Shown: piece by piece, positions 22,400 through 30,407 of the stretch
Layout: each line of letters begins with the position of its first letter
Numbering within the stretch: the first letter of the stretch is position 1
The notes under the pieces: model-generated
Told to the model about the DNA's origin: nothing
Database searches by the model: none
The model's input: only the letters and a program-made list of their open reading frames with translations
Position numbers and translations under genes: made by a program
Assembly: GCF_001562115.1 (NCBI RefSeq)
Contig: NZ_CP013926.1
Span: 3,658,001-3,722,000 of the forward strand
DNA from: Alteromonas stellipolaris
GTDB lineage: Bacteria; Pseudomonadota; Gammaproteobacteria; Enterobacterales; Alteromonadaceae
Length of the DNA: 64,000 nt
Reading direction: 5' to 3'

Positions 22400-24436
22400 T
22401 TACTGTCTAGTCAATTCAAACATTTGATTGTCTGCTTGAGCAATACAAGTCCACTGAATTATATTGGCACCATTACCCCCGCCCTGCCCAGCTATATCAA
22501 GGCATAGCTCGCTGTTTCTTGCTACAATTCGCCACTTACCCGAACCGGCAGATTGAAAGCGGAACAGTTGATTATTGCCTCCACTATATTGCCACAATTG
22601 AACGTTCTCCCCTGCAGATGTCGAGTTATTTGATATCTCTAAACTCTGCTGCAATGCGTTTAATGGTGAGATACGGTGCCAAATTCCATCCACTTGCGAA
22701 ATGGTAAATTTTTGACAATCATTGTCTAACCATTCCCATTGGCGAATATTTGAACCATTTGTAGTTCCGCAGTTGGCTACATCAAAACTTCGTCCGCTAT
22801 GTACAGGGGTAATTCTATAGATTCCGTTCACCGTGCCATTGACAACATTTGAACCTCCATCACTACTGCCCCCTCCATTACTATCTAGCCCAAAATAAAT
22901 TTCGAATTCAGCTATTTGAGGCGTCGATGATGATGAATCAATGACAAAGTTAAGTTTGCCTAAGCTTACATCTGAAAACGTTATGGGATCAGGAATAGTG
23001 TTACCTGATGTAATGATTGAACCAGTGTCGTTATTAACCAATCTCCAAGACGTAACGCGCCCTTCAGCACCACTTCTTTCTACAATTCGAACTGCGTTAA
23101 TGGTTGTGTCCAACCCTTTGATACTAACGCGACCGGTTGAACCGTTAGGTGACCAATAGGTGCTGGTATCCCCATCTTTAACGTTGCCATAACTGGTACC
23201 ACTTGCTTTTGAACTACCATCAGCATCGGCCGAGAGAGAGAGGTTAACGCCGGAAGGCGTATCGCCGTTATCACCGCCGCCGTTATCACCGCCGCCGTTA
23301 TCACCGCCGCCGTTGTCACCACCGCCGTTGTCACCACCGCCGTTGTCACCACCGCCAGTAGTTCCACAACTACCGTCAGATACTTGCAAATTTTTATTCG
23401 CGCCAGCTGTTTGTTGCAAGATGTTGCGGACGCATGAGGCATTATCGAGAGTATAAGAATACGGGATGCCAACACTAGTGGTAGAAACCACGTTCGGACC
23501 GGCTGGCTGATAGTCATCGTCAGATGAACTCCATGTTACGCCGCTTCCAAAAATGTTCCCGGCTACCTGCCAATCGCCATCAGTCGTGGTATAAAACGTT
23601 CCCAACACATCTTTAGCATCTTCAAAATAGTTATTCTCAACTTTAACCTCAGCCCCTGCTCTTGAATTGATACCCGACGATTCAATACCGTCGTAATGAT
23701 TGTTGTAAATATGCGCAGTGGCCCCTCGCACTAGAGGTACTCGCGAGTTTAAATTCTCAAAAATATTATGGTGATAGGTTAATGGCCCATTATTGACTTG
23801 GGATTCGCTTGAACCTACTAATCCCCCACGACCAGAGTTGAGCAAATGACTGTACGAAAGCGTGATATATTTTGAATTGTCCTTTACATCAAATAACCCG
23901 TCGTAACCCTCGCTTTCGCCGCCACTTGCTTCTAATGTTACGTGATCTACCCACACGTTTCGCACATCGGTTTCAATACCGATGGCATCGCCACCGTTAG
24001 ATGTTGGTGAACCCGATTTTTTCACATTTCGAACGTGAACATTTCGTATAATAATGTTGGTAGAATTCCGTATGTGTATTCCAAGTTCATCAAACAAGGC
24101 ACCTTGACCTACCCCTATAAGGGTTACGTTACTAATGTCTTTTAATTCAATTTTATCCTCTGCGGTATTGCAACTACTTCCCGACACTTTTTCAGTATTA
24201 CCGTGATTTATAGTGCCTTCTACTTCGATGATAATCGGTGTTTCACTGGTGTTCCGATTACAGAGTGCCTCATGTATCTGTTTGCCCGTTGTTACGCGTA
24301 CCACATCACCTCCTGCGCCACCGGTCGCACCCCCGTTTTGGGTATGAAAGCCCGAGCCATAAGCACCTGACATTGAGCACACAAGCAATACAGCAATCGA
24401 GGCTCTACCTTTCTTCAAATTAGTTATAACATTCAT
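22400..24436 (-). CDS. Pectate lyase PL1 with discoidin-like and ricin-type (CBM13) domains
   Basis: The ATG at 24436 is preferred over one 48 bases upstream because it is preceded by AGGGA at proper spacing and gives a clean signal peptide (MNVITNLKKGRASIAVL to SGAYG). The 678-residue product has a PL1 lyase domain (about 45-350) with VWVDHVTLE, GYDGLFDVKD, LTYHHNIFEN and SRVPLVR. A (GGGDN)x6 linker follows, then a discoidin-type domain (about 405-520) and a ricin-type beta-trefoil (about 540-675) with QW motifs in RQWEW and IIQWTC. The binding domains should hold it on pectin-containing material. It has its own operator copy at 24587-24600. Confidence 0.88.
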   Translation of the reverse strand: MNVITNLKKGRASIAVLLVCSMSGAYGSGFHTQNGGATGGAGGDVVRVTTGKQIHEALCNRNTSETPIIIEVEGTINHGNTEKVSGSSCNTAEDKIELKDISNVTLIGVGQGALFDELGIHIRNSTNIIIRNVHVRNVKKSGSPTSNGGDAIGIETDVRNVWVDHVTLEASGGESEGYDGLFDVKDNSKYITLSYSHLLNSGRGGLVGSSESQVNNGPLTYHHNIFENLNSRVPLVRGATAHIYNNHYDGIESSGINSRAGAEVKVENNYFEDAKDVLGTFYTTTDGDWQVAGNIFGSGVTWSSSDDDYQPAGPNVVSTTSVGIPYSYTLDNASCVRNILQQTAGANKNLQVSDGSCGTTGGGDNGGGDNGGGDNGGGDNGGGDNGGGDNGDTPSGVNLSLSADADGSSKASGTSYGNVKDGDTSTYWSPNGSTGRVSIKGLDTTINAVRIVERSGAEGRVTSWRLVNNDTGSIITSGNTIPDPITFSDVSLGKLNFVIDSSSSTPQIAEFEIYFGLDSNGGGSSDGGSNVVNGTVNGIYRITPVHSGRSFDVANCGTTNGSNIRQWEWLDNDCQKFTISQVDGIWHRISPLNALQQSLEISNNSTSAGENVQLWQYSGGNNQLFRFQSAGSGKWRIVARNSELCLDIAGQGGGNGANIIQWTCIAQADNQMFELTRQ
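23264..23357 (-). repeat. 15-bp tandem repeat coding for the (GGGDN)n linker
   Basis: About six copies of a 15-bp unit read GGGDN in the lyase linker. The first copies (forward left) use gttatc and the later ones gttgtc, showing two sub-blocks. Such runs change length easily by slippage without breaking the frame. Confidence 0.8.
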
Positions 24437-24586
24437 CTTTAATCCCTGAATTTTATTAAAAAAATAAAAATAAACTTTTACCAAAAACTAAGAAAACATT
24501 ACCTTCAATTACTTCAAAAAAGATATTAAAGCTAAACTAAAGCAAAAGTTCACAAGCTATTTTAAATAAGTAAACCAACCACCAAA

Positions 24587-24600
24587 TGCCACCGGTGGCA
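24587..24600. promoter_or_regulatory. Palindromic operator TGCCACCGGTGGCA, copy 3 (PL1-CBM13 lyase)
   Basis: Identical to the perfect palindrome upstream of the TonB receptor. It lies 151 bases before the lyase start; reading leftward a TACATT hexamer abuts it. Three copies in front of three divergent or successive pectin units argue for one shared regulator. Confidence 0.75.
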
Positions 24601-24849
24601 AATGTAGAGTAGTTTAATTTGAAAAAAATGTTAAATAAATATTAAAAATAATCGAGATCATTATTACTATCTTTTATCCCAAGGCTAATGGGCCATACTT
24701 TCAAGTAGATACTAGGGGGCATGATGATGATATTGGAATGCGTTATATAAAGAAGTACAAATAATAGGTTGAATACATAGCGCAAAAGATAAAAGTGGCC
24801 GCAATATACCCATCATGTAATGAACATACCTTGTGCAACTATTTGTCTA

Positions 24850-24878
24850 TTGCTCTTATATAGTTAGCCCACTATTAT
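24850..24878 (+). promoter_or_regulatory. Candidate sigma-70 promoter for the 24913 gene
   Basis: TTGCTC at 24850-24855 and TATTAT at 24873-24878 are separated by 17 bp, with the gene start 35 bases further on. Match by eye. Confidence 0.4.
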
Positions 24879-24912
24879 CGATACAAAGAGTGATTACGGG
24901 TTAACAAGAATA

Positions 24913-25308
24913 ATGACAAGCGGTTTACGTAAAAGCATCAATATAGTTTTACTTGGCGGGCTAGCAATGGCCAGCCAAGCTTTAGCCGATACTGTGACCA
25001 CCAACAGTTCATTAGATGCACCTGTTGTTCAGACTTGCCCTGCTTCCTTTTTTGACGTCTCGCTGATGACCAATGCCCGTCAGTGTCAGCAATTCGACGA
25101 TAGCTTGCCTGCTAGCTTAGTTTATTTTACTAAGCACACACCTAAAGATGTTATTGCCTACTATCAAAATGCCTATCCGCAATTTGTAAAAAAATCGCCG
25201 GTTAACCACCGCACCATGCTTGCAGCAATAGATGACTCGGTTCGTATTGTGGTGTCACCGGATAATATGGGCACGCAAGTTGATGTACTTATCATTAGTA
25301 AGCCGTAA
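24913..25308 (+). CDS. Small exported protein of unknown function
   Basis: A 131-residue protein with a signal peptide (about 1-25, ending SQALA). The mature part has two cysteines (C42 and C58 by count) that could form a disulfide in the periplasm, and a C-terminal segment RIVVSPDNMGTQVDVLIISKP. I recognise no domain. It stands alone, divergent from the pectin locus, and shows no sign of belonging to it. Confidence 0.65.
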   Translation: MTSGLRKSINIVLLGGLAMASQALADTVTTNSSLDAPVVQTCPASFFDVSLMTNARQCQQFDDSLPASLVYFTKHTPKDVIAYYQNAYPQFVKKSPVNHRTMLAAIDDSVRIVVSPDNMGTQVDVLIISKP

Positions 25309-25397
25309 CCTCCCCTAAGTTTTATTTCCGCCTAGCTCCTCTCCTCGTTCAATGTGGCACTGCCTTTGCAATTTCAGTAAAGAACCACAGTGGTGTC

Positions 25398-25422
25398 AAA
25401 AAAAGCGTCATTTTTATGACGC
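25398..25422 (-). terminator. Leftward-facing terminator-like hairpin between two rightward genes
   Basis: GCGTCAT (25405-25411) pairs with ATGACGC (25416-25422) over a TTTT loop. The seven A at 25398-25404 become a seven-T tail only on the minus strand, so it could stop leftward transcription although no leftward gene is upstream. Confidence 0.5.
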
Positions 25423-25448
25423 GCATTACACGTTGATATGCGAGGAAT

Positions 25449-26039
25449 ATGATGGAACTGGCAATTATTTTAATGATGTTACTTATTGTGGTGGCATTAG
25501 GCGCCATAAAATTATCAGATGGTGGCGTAGCGTTTCCTTTTCGCCGAAAGCCACAGCTTTTCACTCCTGTAGAGCACTCATTTTTAAACCTTATTGAACA
25601 AGCAATGGGGCGAGAGTTTCGTATCATTTGCCGTGTGCGCTTGAGCGACATAGTGTCAGTAAGGCAATCGGCCAACAAGAAAACGGCCAGCCAAGCTATT
25701 TCTAGAGCCTCTTCGCGCCAACTCGATTTTATTCTGGTCGATAAACAGGACATGAGCCCAATATTAGCTATCGACCTTGTGCATAACCAAGGGAAGGAAG
25801 GTTACAAAACCCAGCGCGATTGGTTTGTATCTGGCGCATTAGATGCGGCGGGTGTTCCTCATGCGCGCATTAAGGTTAAGTCGGGTTATACCGTCGACGA
25901 CATTCGTGAATGCCTTGAAAACAAGCTTATTCCTTATAGAAGAATTCAACAAAAAATGTCACAGCTTCCTACGCACAACCCTGAACCGACTAAGCGCCCT
26001 ACTCGCCCAGTAAGGTCTAGCCGCGCGGCAGCTGCGTAA
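25449..26039 (+). CDS. DUF2726 protein with N-terminal membrane anchor
   Basis: A 196-residue protein. One hydrophobic segment (about 3-20) is followed by a DUF2726 domain (about 38-165) with LTPVEHSFLNLIEQ-like start (FTPVEHSFLNLIEQAMG), RQLDFILVDKQDMSPILAID and AGVPHARIKVKSGY. DUF2726 has a fold distantly like restriction-type nucleases, but no activity can be claimed. The C-terminus is basic (RPTRPVRSSRAAAA). GAGGA lies before the first of two adjacent ATG codons. A terminator follows, so it is a single-gene unit. Confidence 0.75.
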   Translation: MMELAIILMMLLIVVALGAIKLSDGGVAFPFRRKPQLFTPVEHSFLNLIEQAMGREFRIICRVRLSDIVSVRQSANKKTASQAISRASSRQLDFILVDKQDMSPILAIDLVHNQGKEGYKTQRDWFVSGALDAAGVPHARIKVKSGYTVDDIRECLENKLIPYRRIQQKMSQLPTHNPEPTKRPTRPVRSSRAAAA

Positions 26040-26058
26040 AATATTACTATTTCCCCCT

Positions 26059-26110
26059 AGCCTTTGTTGCGCTCCATTATTGCTGTAATAGCAGGTGACA
26101 AAGGCTTTTT
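26059..26110 (+). terminator. Terminator after the DUF2726 gene
   Basis: AGCCTTTGT (26059-26067) pairs with ACAAAGGCT (26098-26106) around an inner small hairpin, followed by a T tract to 26110. Confidence 0.6.
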
Positions 26111-26231
26111 CCTGTCAGTTTTCCTCATTTCCTTATACAATTCATTACCATATCTATAGCAATTTTTGCTTTCCCCCATATTTGACTAAATCGTTAATGA
26201 CGTGAAAGAGACTGACATGAAAGAGACTGGC

Positions 26232-26930
26232 ATGAAAAAAATTGGCATTCTAGGCGCAATGGACGAAGAAGTTGCGTTACTTAAAGCTTCACTTTCAAAC
26301 CTAAAAGAAACCACATGGAAACACTTAACCTTTTATGAAGGCACCCTTAATAATGTTGAGGTTGTGTTGGTAAAATGCGGCATAGGAAAAGTTGCAGCGG
26401 CACTTGCCACTACGGTACTTATTGAACAATACGCGCCAGATGCTGTAGTAAACACAGGTTCAGCTGGCGGCTTTGATAAAAGCTTAAACATTGGTGACTT
26501 GGTGATTGCCACACACGTTATCCATCACGACGTGGATTTAACCCATTTCGGTTACAAGCTTGGCCAATGTGCTGGCATGCCTGAAGACTACCGTTGTGAC
26601 AATACGCTAATTGAAGCTGCCAAAACGGCGACGGGCGAGTTAGAAAACATCCAATCTACCAGTGGCCTTATTTGTACTGGCGATTCGTTTATCGGTACCG
26701 ATGAAGCTGTAGAAGCGTTACGTGAAAGTTTCCCTGATATGAAAGCGGTTGAAATGGAAGGTGCTGCGATAGCCCAAACCTGTCACATGCTTGATGTTCC
26801 GTTTCTTGTCATACGTTCGCTGTCGGATATCGCAGGCAAGACATCAACGGTCAGTTTTAAAGAATATTTAGATACTGCTGCAAAACATTCAGCGCAACTT
26901 GTTATGGCTATGATTAAAGCGTTGGCGTAA
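26232..26930 (+). CDS. mtnN: 5'-methylthioadenosine/S-adenosylhomocysteine nucleosidase
   Basis: The enzyme cleaves adenine from methylthioadenosine and S-adenosylhomocysteine and supplies the methionine salvage and autoinducer-2 routes. The chosen ATG gives MKKIGILGAMDEEV, aligning with the family N-terminus and its conserved glutamate. VVNTGSAGGF, AVEMEGAAIAQ and RSLSDIAG are the substrate- and catalysis-related motifs, with the catalytic Asp in LSDIAG. Two further in-frame starts lie upstream (GTG 26202, ATG 26217) in a nearly exact 15-bp duplication; they would add 10 or 5 residues. The cbiB-like gene starts 6 bases after the stop, so these are one operon. Confidence 0.93.
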   Translation: MKKIGILGAMDEEVALLKASLSNLKETTWKHLTFYEGTLNNVEVVLVKCGIGKVAAALATTVLIEQYAPDAVVNTGSAGGFDKSLNIGDLVIATHVIHHDVDLTHFGYKLGQCAGMPEDYRCDNTLIEAAKTATGELENIQSTSGLICTGDSFIGTDEAVEALRESFPDMKAVEMEGAAIAQTCHMLDVPFLVIRSLSDIAGKTSTVSFKEYLDTAAKHSAQLVMAMIKALA

Positions 26931-26936
26931 CAGTTA

Positions 26937-27905
26937 ATGGAAGCATTGCTGACCCAATCAGCATATCAGTCGGTGCTGGTATTATGGTTGGCAGTTGTTT
27001 TAGATGCCGTTTGGCGGTGGCCGCTTAGCAGCCACCCGCTTACCCTTATGCGTTATCTGGTTAGGCAGATGGGGTTTAAAGTTCTTCCCTCTCTAAGCTA
27101 CTCCCGTTCTCAACATTATATCTCCGGTTCATTGGCGGCCATTGTTTTATTGGCGCCCTTAATCGTTTGCCTTGCCATACTCATATACATGGCCCAATAC
27201 CCTGCTTTTTTCGAAGCCGTGATCATGGTCGCCTTGCTCGATTTTGCCTATCAGCGCCATCAATTCAGTAAGATTTTAAAAACGGTAGGTAAAAATAAAA
27301 AAGTCCTTACCAGAGAAACGGTAGACACCATAGTCGCCCGTGAATGCACCCAATTAACCGATGTAGGTATTGCGAAAGCGGCTATTGAATCGCTATGGCT
27401 TAAGTTTTTATATCTATATTGCGGCGTTATTTTTTACTTTATGTTGGCTGGCCCGATTGGAGCGCTCACCTACCGTCTGTTATTGCTCACCTCATGGCAA
27501 TGGCACTATCGAAATCCTAAAATGGTGCATTTTGCAAAACCGGTGAGAAAGCTTGTTTCTTTGTTAGTAGTTCCCCCTGCACTACTCGGGTGTGTCGCAG
27601 TGCTACTTTTCACTCATCCTGTAAAAGGTATTCGAGCGGTAAAACGAAGTAAAGCACGAGATAAAACCTCCCTGTTGCTCGCGCTATTTGGTGGAATACA
27701 AAACATTCAATTAGGCGGCCCTGCATTTTATCATGGTCGGAAGTACCGCTACCCTCGCGTGGGTGGTGCCGAGCAAGTAAAGTATTCAGATATGATACGC
27801 AGCAAACGCACTATAGTCGGTGCCATGGCTGTAGTTACCGCCATCGCGAGTGTCTTTTTGTTATTAGTCGCAGTACAAACACAAACCCTAAGCGAGGTCT
27901 TCTAA
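26937..27905 (+). CDS. cbiB: CobD/CbiB-family cobalamin biosynthesis membrane protein
   Basis: A 322-residue membrane protein with about five hydrophobic segments. Family traits include VLDAVWRWP near the start and LAGPIGALTYRLL in the middle. In the family the enzyme attaches aminopropanol to adenosylcobyric acid. It lies between mtnN and btuF, separated by 6 bases upstream and 1 base downstream, so all three are cotranscribed. The protein is divergent from the typical CbiB, and other late cobalamin genes are not in the window. It may serve salvage of incomplete corrinoids imported with the help of BtuF. Confidence 0.75.
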   Translation: MEALLTQSAYQSVLVLWLAVVLDAVWRWPLSSHPLTLMRYLVRQMGFKVLPSLSYSRSQHYISGSLAAIVLLAPLIVCLAILIYMAQYPAFFEAVIMVALLDFAYQRHQFSKILKTVGKNKKVLTRETVDTIVARECTQLTDVGIAKAAIESLWLKFLYLYCGVIFYFMLAGPIGALTYRLLLLTSWQWHYRNPKMVHFAKPVRKLVSLLVVPPALLGCVAVLLFTHPVKGIRAVKRSKARDKTSLLLALFGGIQNIQLGGPAFYHGRKYRYPRVGGAEQVKYSDMIRSKRTIVGAMAVVTAIASVFLLLVAVQTQTLSEVF

Positions 27906-27906
27906 C

Positions 27907-28743
27907 GTGAAAAGCGTATTTCACAAGCTGCGCACGCAAGTTGCGTTAATAACTACTACATTACTACTCGTACTAGCCCCTCATTGTGCTTCAGCTAATG
28001 AGTCAGCTCCGCGTATTATTACGCTTGCACCTCATTTAACCGAGTGGGTTTATAGCCTTGGTTTAGAAGCGCACTTAATTGGCGTTAGCGACTACAGTAA
28101 CTTTCCTAAAGAAGCACAGCTATTACCTAAAGTAGCCGACTATCAAGGTGCAGATTTAACACAAATAATGGCGCTACAACCTACCCTTATATTAGCGTGG
28201 GAAGGGGGTAATAAGCCGCAAGATTTACACCGCTTAGAAAGCTTAGGTTATAAAGTGTTTCGAGCCAAAATCACCGAAGTTGAAGACATTGCCAGTGAGT
28301 TGAAGCGTTTAGGTAAAGTAACTAACACAGAAGAAAAAGCCAATGCGCTCACCAATGCGTTTTTACGCCATCTGGCGGCACTGAGAAACGAGTACGCCAC
28401 GCCATCAAAGCACAAGGTGTTCTACTACTCTTGGACATCGCCACTAATGACCATAGGTGACAATGCGTGGCCGAATAAGCTGCTTAACGTATGTGGTGCG
28501 CAAACCTTATTTGGTGATAGCCCCGTCGATTACCCGCAAGTGTCGGTACAAGAAGTGTTATCTAGACAGCCTTTTGCATTGGTAGCCGCAAGCAAACAGC
28601 CAGCGTCCGATCTTGAGCAATTTTGGCATCCCCACCGCCGCTTTATGTCAGCCCCCTTGATTGTCGTCAATCCAGACATTACCAGCAGGTTCTCACTGCG
28701 GTTAATTAATGAACTAAAAACACTGTGTAAGGGTATTAACTAG
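27907..28743 (+). CDS. btuF: Periplasmic cobalamin-binding protein BtuF
   Basis: A 278-residue class III substrate-binding protein that delivers vitamin B12 to the BtuCD importer. It has a GTG start, a signal peptide ending near CASANE, the family start RIITLAPHLTEWVYSLG, the central LPKVADYQGADLTQIMALQPTLILAW and the C-terminal lobe. The GTG start comes one base after the cbiB stop, so it is in the same operon. btuC and btuD are not seen here. Confidence 0.88.
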   Translation: MKSVFHKLRTQVALITTTLLLVLAPHCASANESAPRIITLAPHLTEWVYSLGLEAHLIGVSDYSNFPKEAQLLPKVADYQGADLTQIMALQPTLILAWEGGNKPQDLHRLESLGYKVFRAKITEVEDIASELKRLGKVTNTEEKANALTNAFLRHLAALRNEYATPSKHKVFYYSWTSPLMTIGDNAWPNKLLNVCGAQTLFGDSPVDYPQVSVQEVLSRQPFALVAASKQPASDLEQFWHPHRRFMSAPLIVVNPDITSRFSLRLINELKTLCKGIN

Positions 28744-28756
28744 CTCTGCCACAAGG

Positions 28757-28762
28757 TATAAT
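28757..28762 (+). promoter_or_regulatory. -10 hexamer TATAAT before the rhodanese gene
   Basis: A perfect TATAAT stands 29 bases before the rhodanese start, just after btuF. The -35 region is weak, so the call rests on the -10 alone. Confidence 0.35.
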
Positions 28763-28790
28763 ATTGCTTCGTTTTATCTAAAGGTTTTTC

Positions 28791-29195
28791 ATGCGAATCG
28801 TTTTAGTCACGTTTCTCTGCGTTGTTGCAATCACGTTATTTGTTTCGTTGCAATGCACAGCGAAAGCAACCTCTCAAGGATCGGTTGCGGCTTCCCCGTA
28901 CCTCATTGAGCGGGTGAAAAACAATGACTGGATGCTTATAGACGTGCGTTCTCCAAGCGACTTTGCCGATGGACACATTCCTGGTGCTATCAATATGCCT
29001 CAAGAAAACATTAACGACTATCTTACCGAGCTAGAGGGCCATAAAGACAAGCCTATTATTATTTATTGCCAATCTGGCACTCAGGCTAAACTTGCTATGA
29101 AGTTTTTAAAAGACTTAGATTTTTCTGAAGTCATGCATTTAGAAGGCGACATGCTGGGCTGGAATGCTTCTCAAATGCCAATTGACAGAATGTAG
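28791..29195 (+). CDS. Exported rhodanese-domain protein
   Basis: A 134-residue protein with a hydrophobic N-terminus (about 3-22, signal peptide or anchor) and one rhodanese domain (about 33-132). LIDVRSPSDFADGHIPGAINMP and the active loop YCQSGTQAK with C93 are clear. Rhodaneses transfer sulfane sulfur; the exported type acts in the periplasm. A short gap and a possible promoter separate it from btuF, so it may be an own unit. Confidence 0.85.
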   Translation: MRIVLVTFLCVVAITLFVSLQCTAKATSQGSVAASPYLIERVKNNDWMLIDVRSPSDFADGHIPGAINMPQENINDYLTELEGHKDKPIIIYCQSGTQAKLAMKFLKDLDFSEVMHLEGDMLGWNASQMPIDRM

Positions 29196-29351
29196 TTTTC
29201 TGTAAAAAACTTCTGTAATTAAAGCCTTTTCAACTGCATTTCGTTTCTAACACCAACTAAACACTCACCTACACTACTATTCACTATCAGACGACAACAT
29301 CCCTACACTTTTGATACACTGACACGCATTCACTAAGGTGACAGACAATTC

Positions 29352-29756
29352 ATGAAAATAGATCTCGCAACACCCGCCATGCTCTTTCCAGCAATCTCAT
29401 TGCTGTTGCTGGCCTATACCAACCGTTTTTTAACCCTTGCTACGCTTATTCGTAACTTTTCAAAAGAAGAGCGTGACGACAATACCCTAGCCCAAATCAA
29501 GAACTTGAGACTGCGTATTCAGCTTATTAAGCGGATGCAAATTGCCGGGGTTGGCAGTTTCTTTTTGTGTGTCGTCTCTATGCTTGCGATTTACCTTACT
29601 TATCAGCAAGTGGGTAATTGGATATTCGCATTAAGCCTAGTCTCCCTTCTGTATTCACTTTGGATGTCGGTAAAAGAAATACTCATTTCTGTAGAAGCAT
29701 TAGATTTTCACCTTGATGGTATGAAAGAGCAACATGACAGCAGCAAACTTAAATAG
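29352..29756 (+). CDS. DUF2721 membrane protein
   Basis: A 134-residue protein with three hydrophobic segments (about 9-30, 64-85, 90-108). TPAMLFPAISLLLLAYTNRF is the DUF2721 start and SVEALDFHLDGM the usual end. The function is unknown. The gene overlaps the following acetyltransferase gene by 23 bases in another frame, so the two are translated together. Confidence 0.8.
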   Translation: MKIDLATPAMLFPAISLLLLAYTNRFLTLATLIRNFSKEERDDNTLAQIKNLRLRIQLIKRMQIAGVGSFFLCVVSMLAIYLTYQQVGNWIFALSLVSLLYSLWMSVKEILISVEALDFHLDGMKEQHDSSKLK

Positions 29757-30315
29757 CGTTAAATACCTACCTTTAGCGCCCGAACATTTTGATGATGTTA
29801 TACGCTTAGGTAATGAGGTTCAGGGTGAAAATTACCTGATGCCTGACACATTAAAGGCCATGTACGATAAAAGCTGGCACAACAATATCAATGCTAGCTT
29901 GGTAAGCTATTGTGGTAACGACATTGTTGGTTTTCGAATTACCTACGCTCATTCGCAGTGGCAATGTGATAAATGGTGCAGCCCAGAACTTTGGCCGGTG
30001 GCACCGGAAAAAGTATGCTATTTCAAATGCAATACGGTATCGCCTGCTATGCAAGGAGTGGGCATTGGAAGTACCTTATTGGCAAAGTCGGTAAGCGCGG
30101 CCAAAGCGCAAGGCGCTGAAGCAGGCCTTGCTCATATTTGGCTTTCAAGCCCAGGTAATAGTGCGTTTAAATACTTTAGCAAAAACGGGGGTGAACTTAT
30201 TAAAAAGCACCCAAACAAATGGCGCTATGAGTCAATCCACGAAGGTTACGACTGCCCTGTGTGCCCTGAAACCTGCGAATGTGAAGGCGCAGAAATGTTA
30301 CTCCGGTTTTCCTAA
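29734..30315 (+). CDS. GNAT acetyltransferase with cysteine clusters
   Basis: A 193-residue GNAT-fold protein; the acetyl-CoA loop is at about 107-116 (QGVGIGSTLL). Unusual for the family, it carries eight cysteines in pairs: C78 and C82 (CDKWC), C95 and C99 (CYFKC), and C174, C177, C181, C183 (CPVCPETCEC). This pattern could hold one or two zinc ions or clusters. Substrate unknown. The start lies within the end of the DUF2721 gene. A bidirectional terminator follows, facing tyrS. Confidence 0.75.
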   Translation: MTAANLNSVKYLPLAPEHFDDVIRLGNEVQGENYLMPDTLKAMYDKSWHNNINASLVSYCGNDIVGFRITYAHSQWQCDKWCSPELWPVAPEKVCYFKCNTVSPAMQGVGIGSTLLAKSVSAAKAQGAEAGLAHIWLSSPGNSAFKYFSKNGGELIKKHPNKWRYESIHEGYDCPVCPETCECEGAEMLLRFS

Positions 30316-30330
30316 AAATCTACTGAAATT

Positions 30331-30358
30331 AAAAAGCCCCGATAAATCGGGGCTTTTT
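30331..30358. terminator. Bidirectional terminator between GNAT gene and tyrS
   Basis: A 13-bp arm (30331-30343) and its complement (30346-30358) form the stem AAAAAGCCCCGAT with T5 on both strands. It serves the convergent genes on both sides. Confidence 0.85.
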
Positions 30359-30407
30359 GGTATTTGCGTTAACACCTAAATACTAAGGCCTAAGCGCTAA
30401 TACCAAA

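Larger units (their letters stand above)
24437..24912. other. Divergent intergenic region between the PL1-CBM13 lyase and a periplasmic protein
   Basis: About 475 bases, very AT-rich, with no convincing gene. It holds the lyase operator (24587-24600) on the left and a candidate rightward promoter at 24850-24878. Confidence 0.6.

Noticed and set aside
23264..23357. Direct repeats considered as a CRISPR-like array
   Set aside because: The repeats are contiguous 15-bp coding units without spacers and lie inside a lyase gene.
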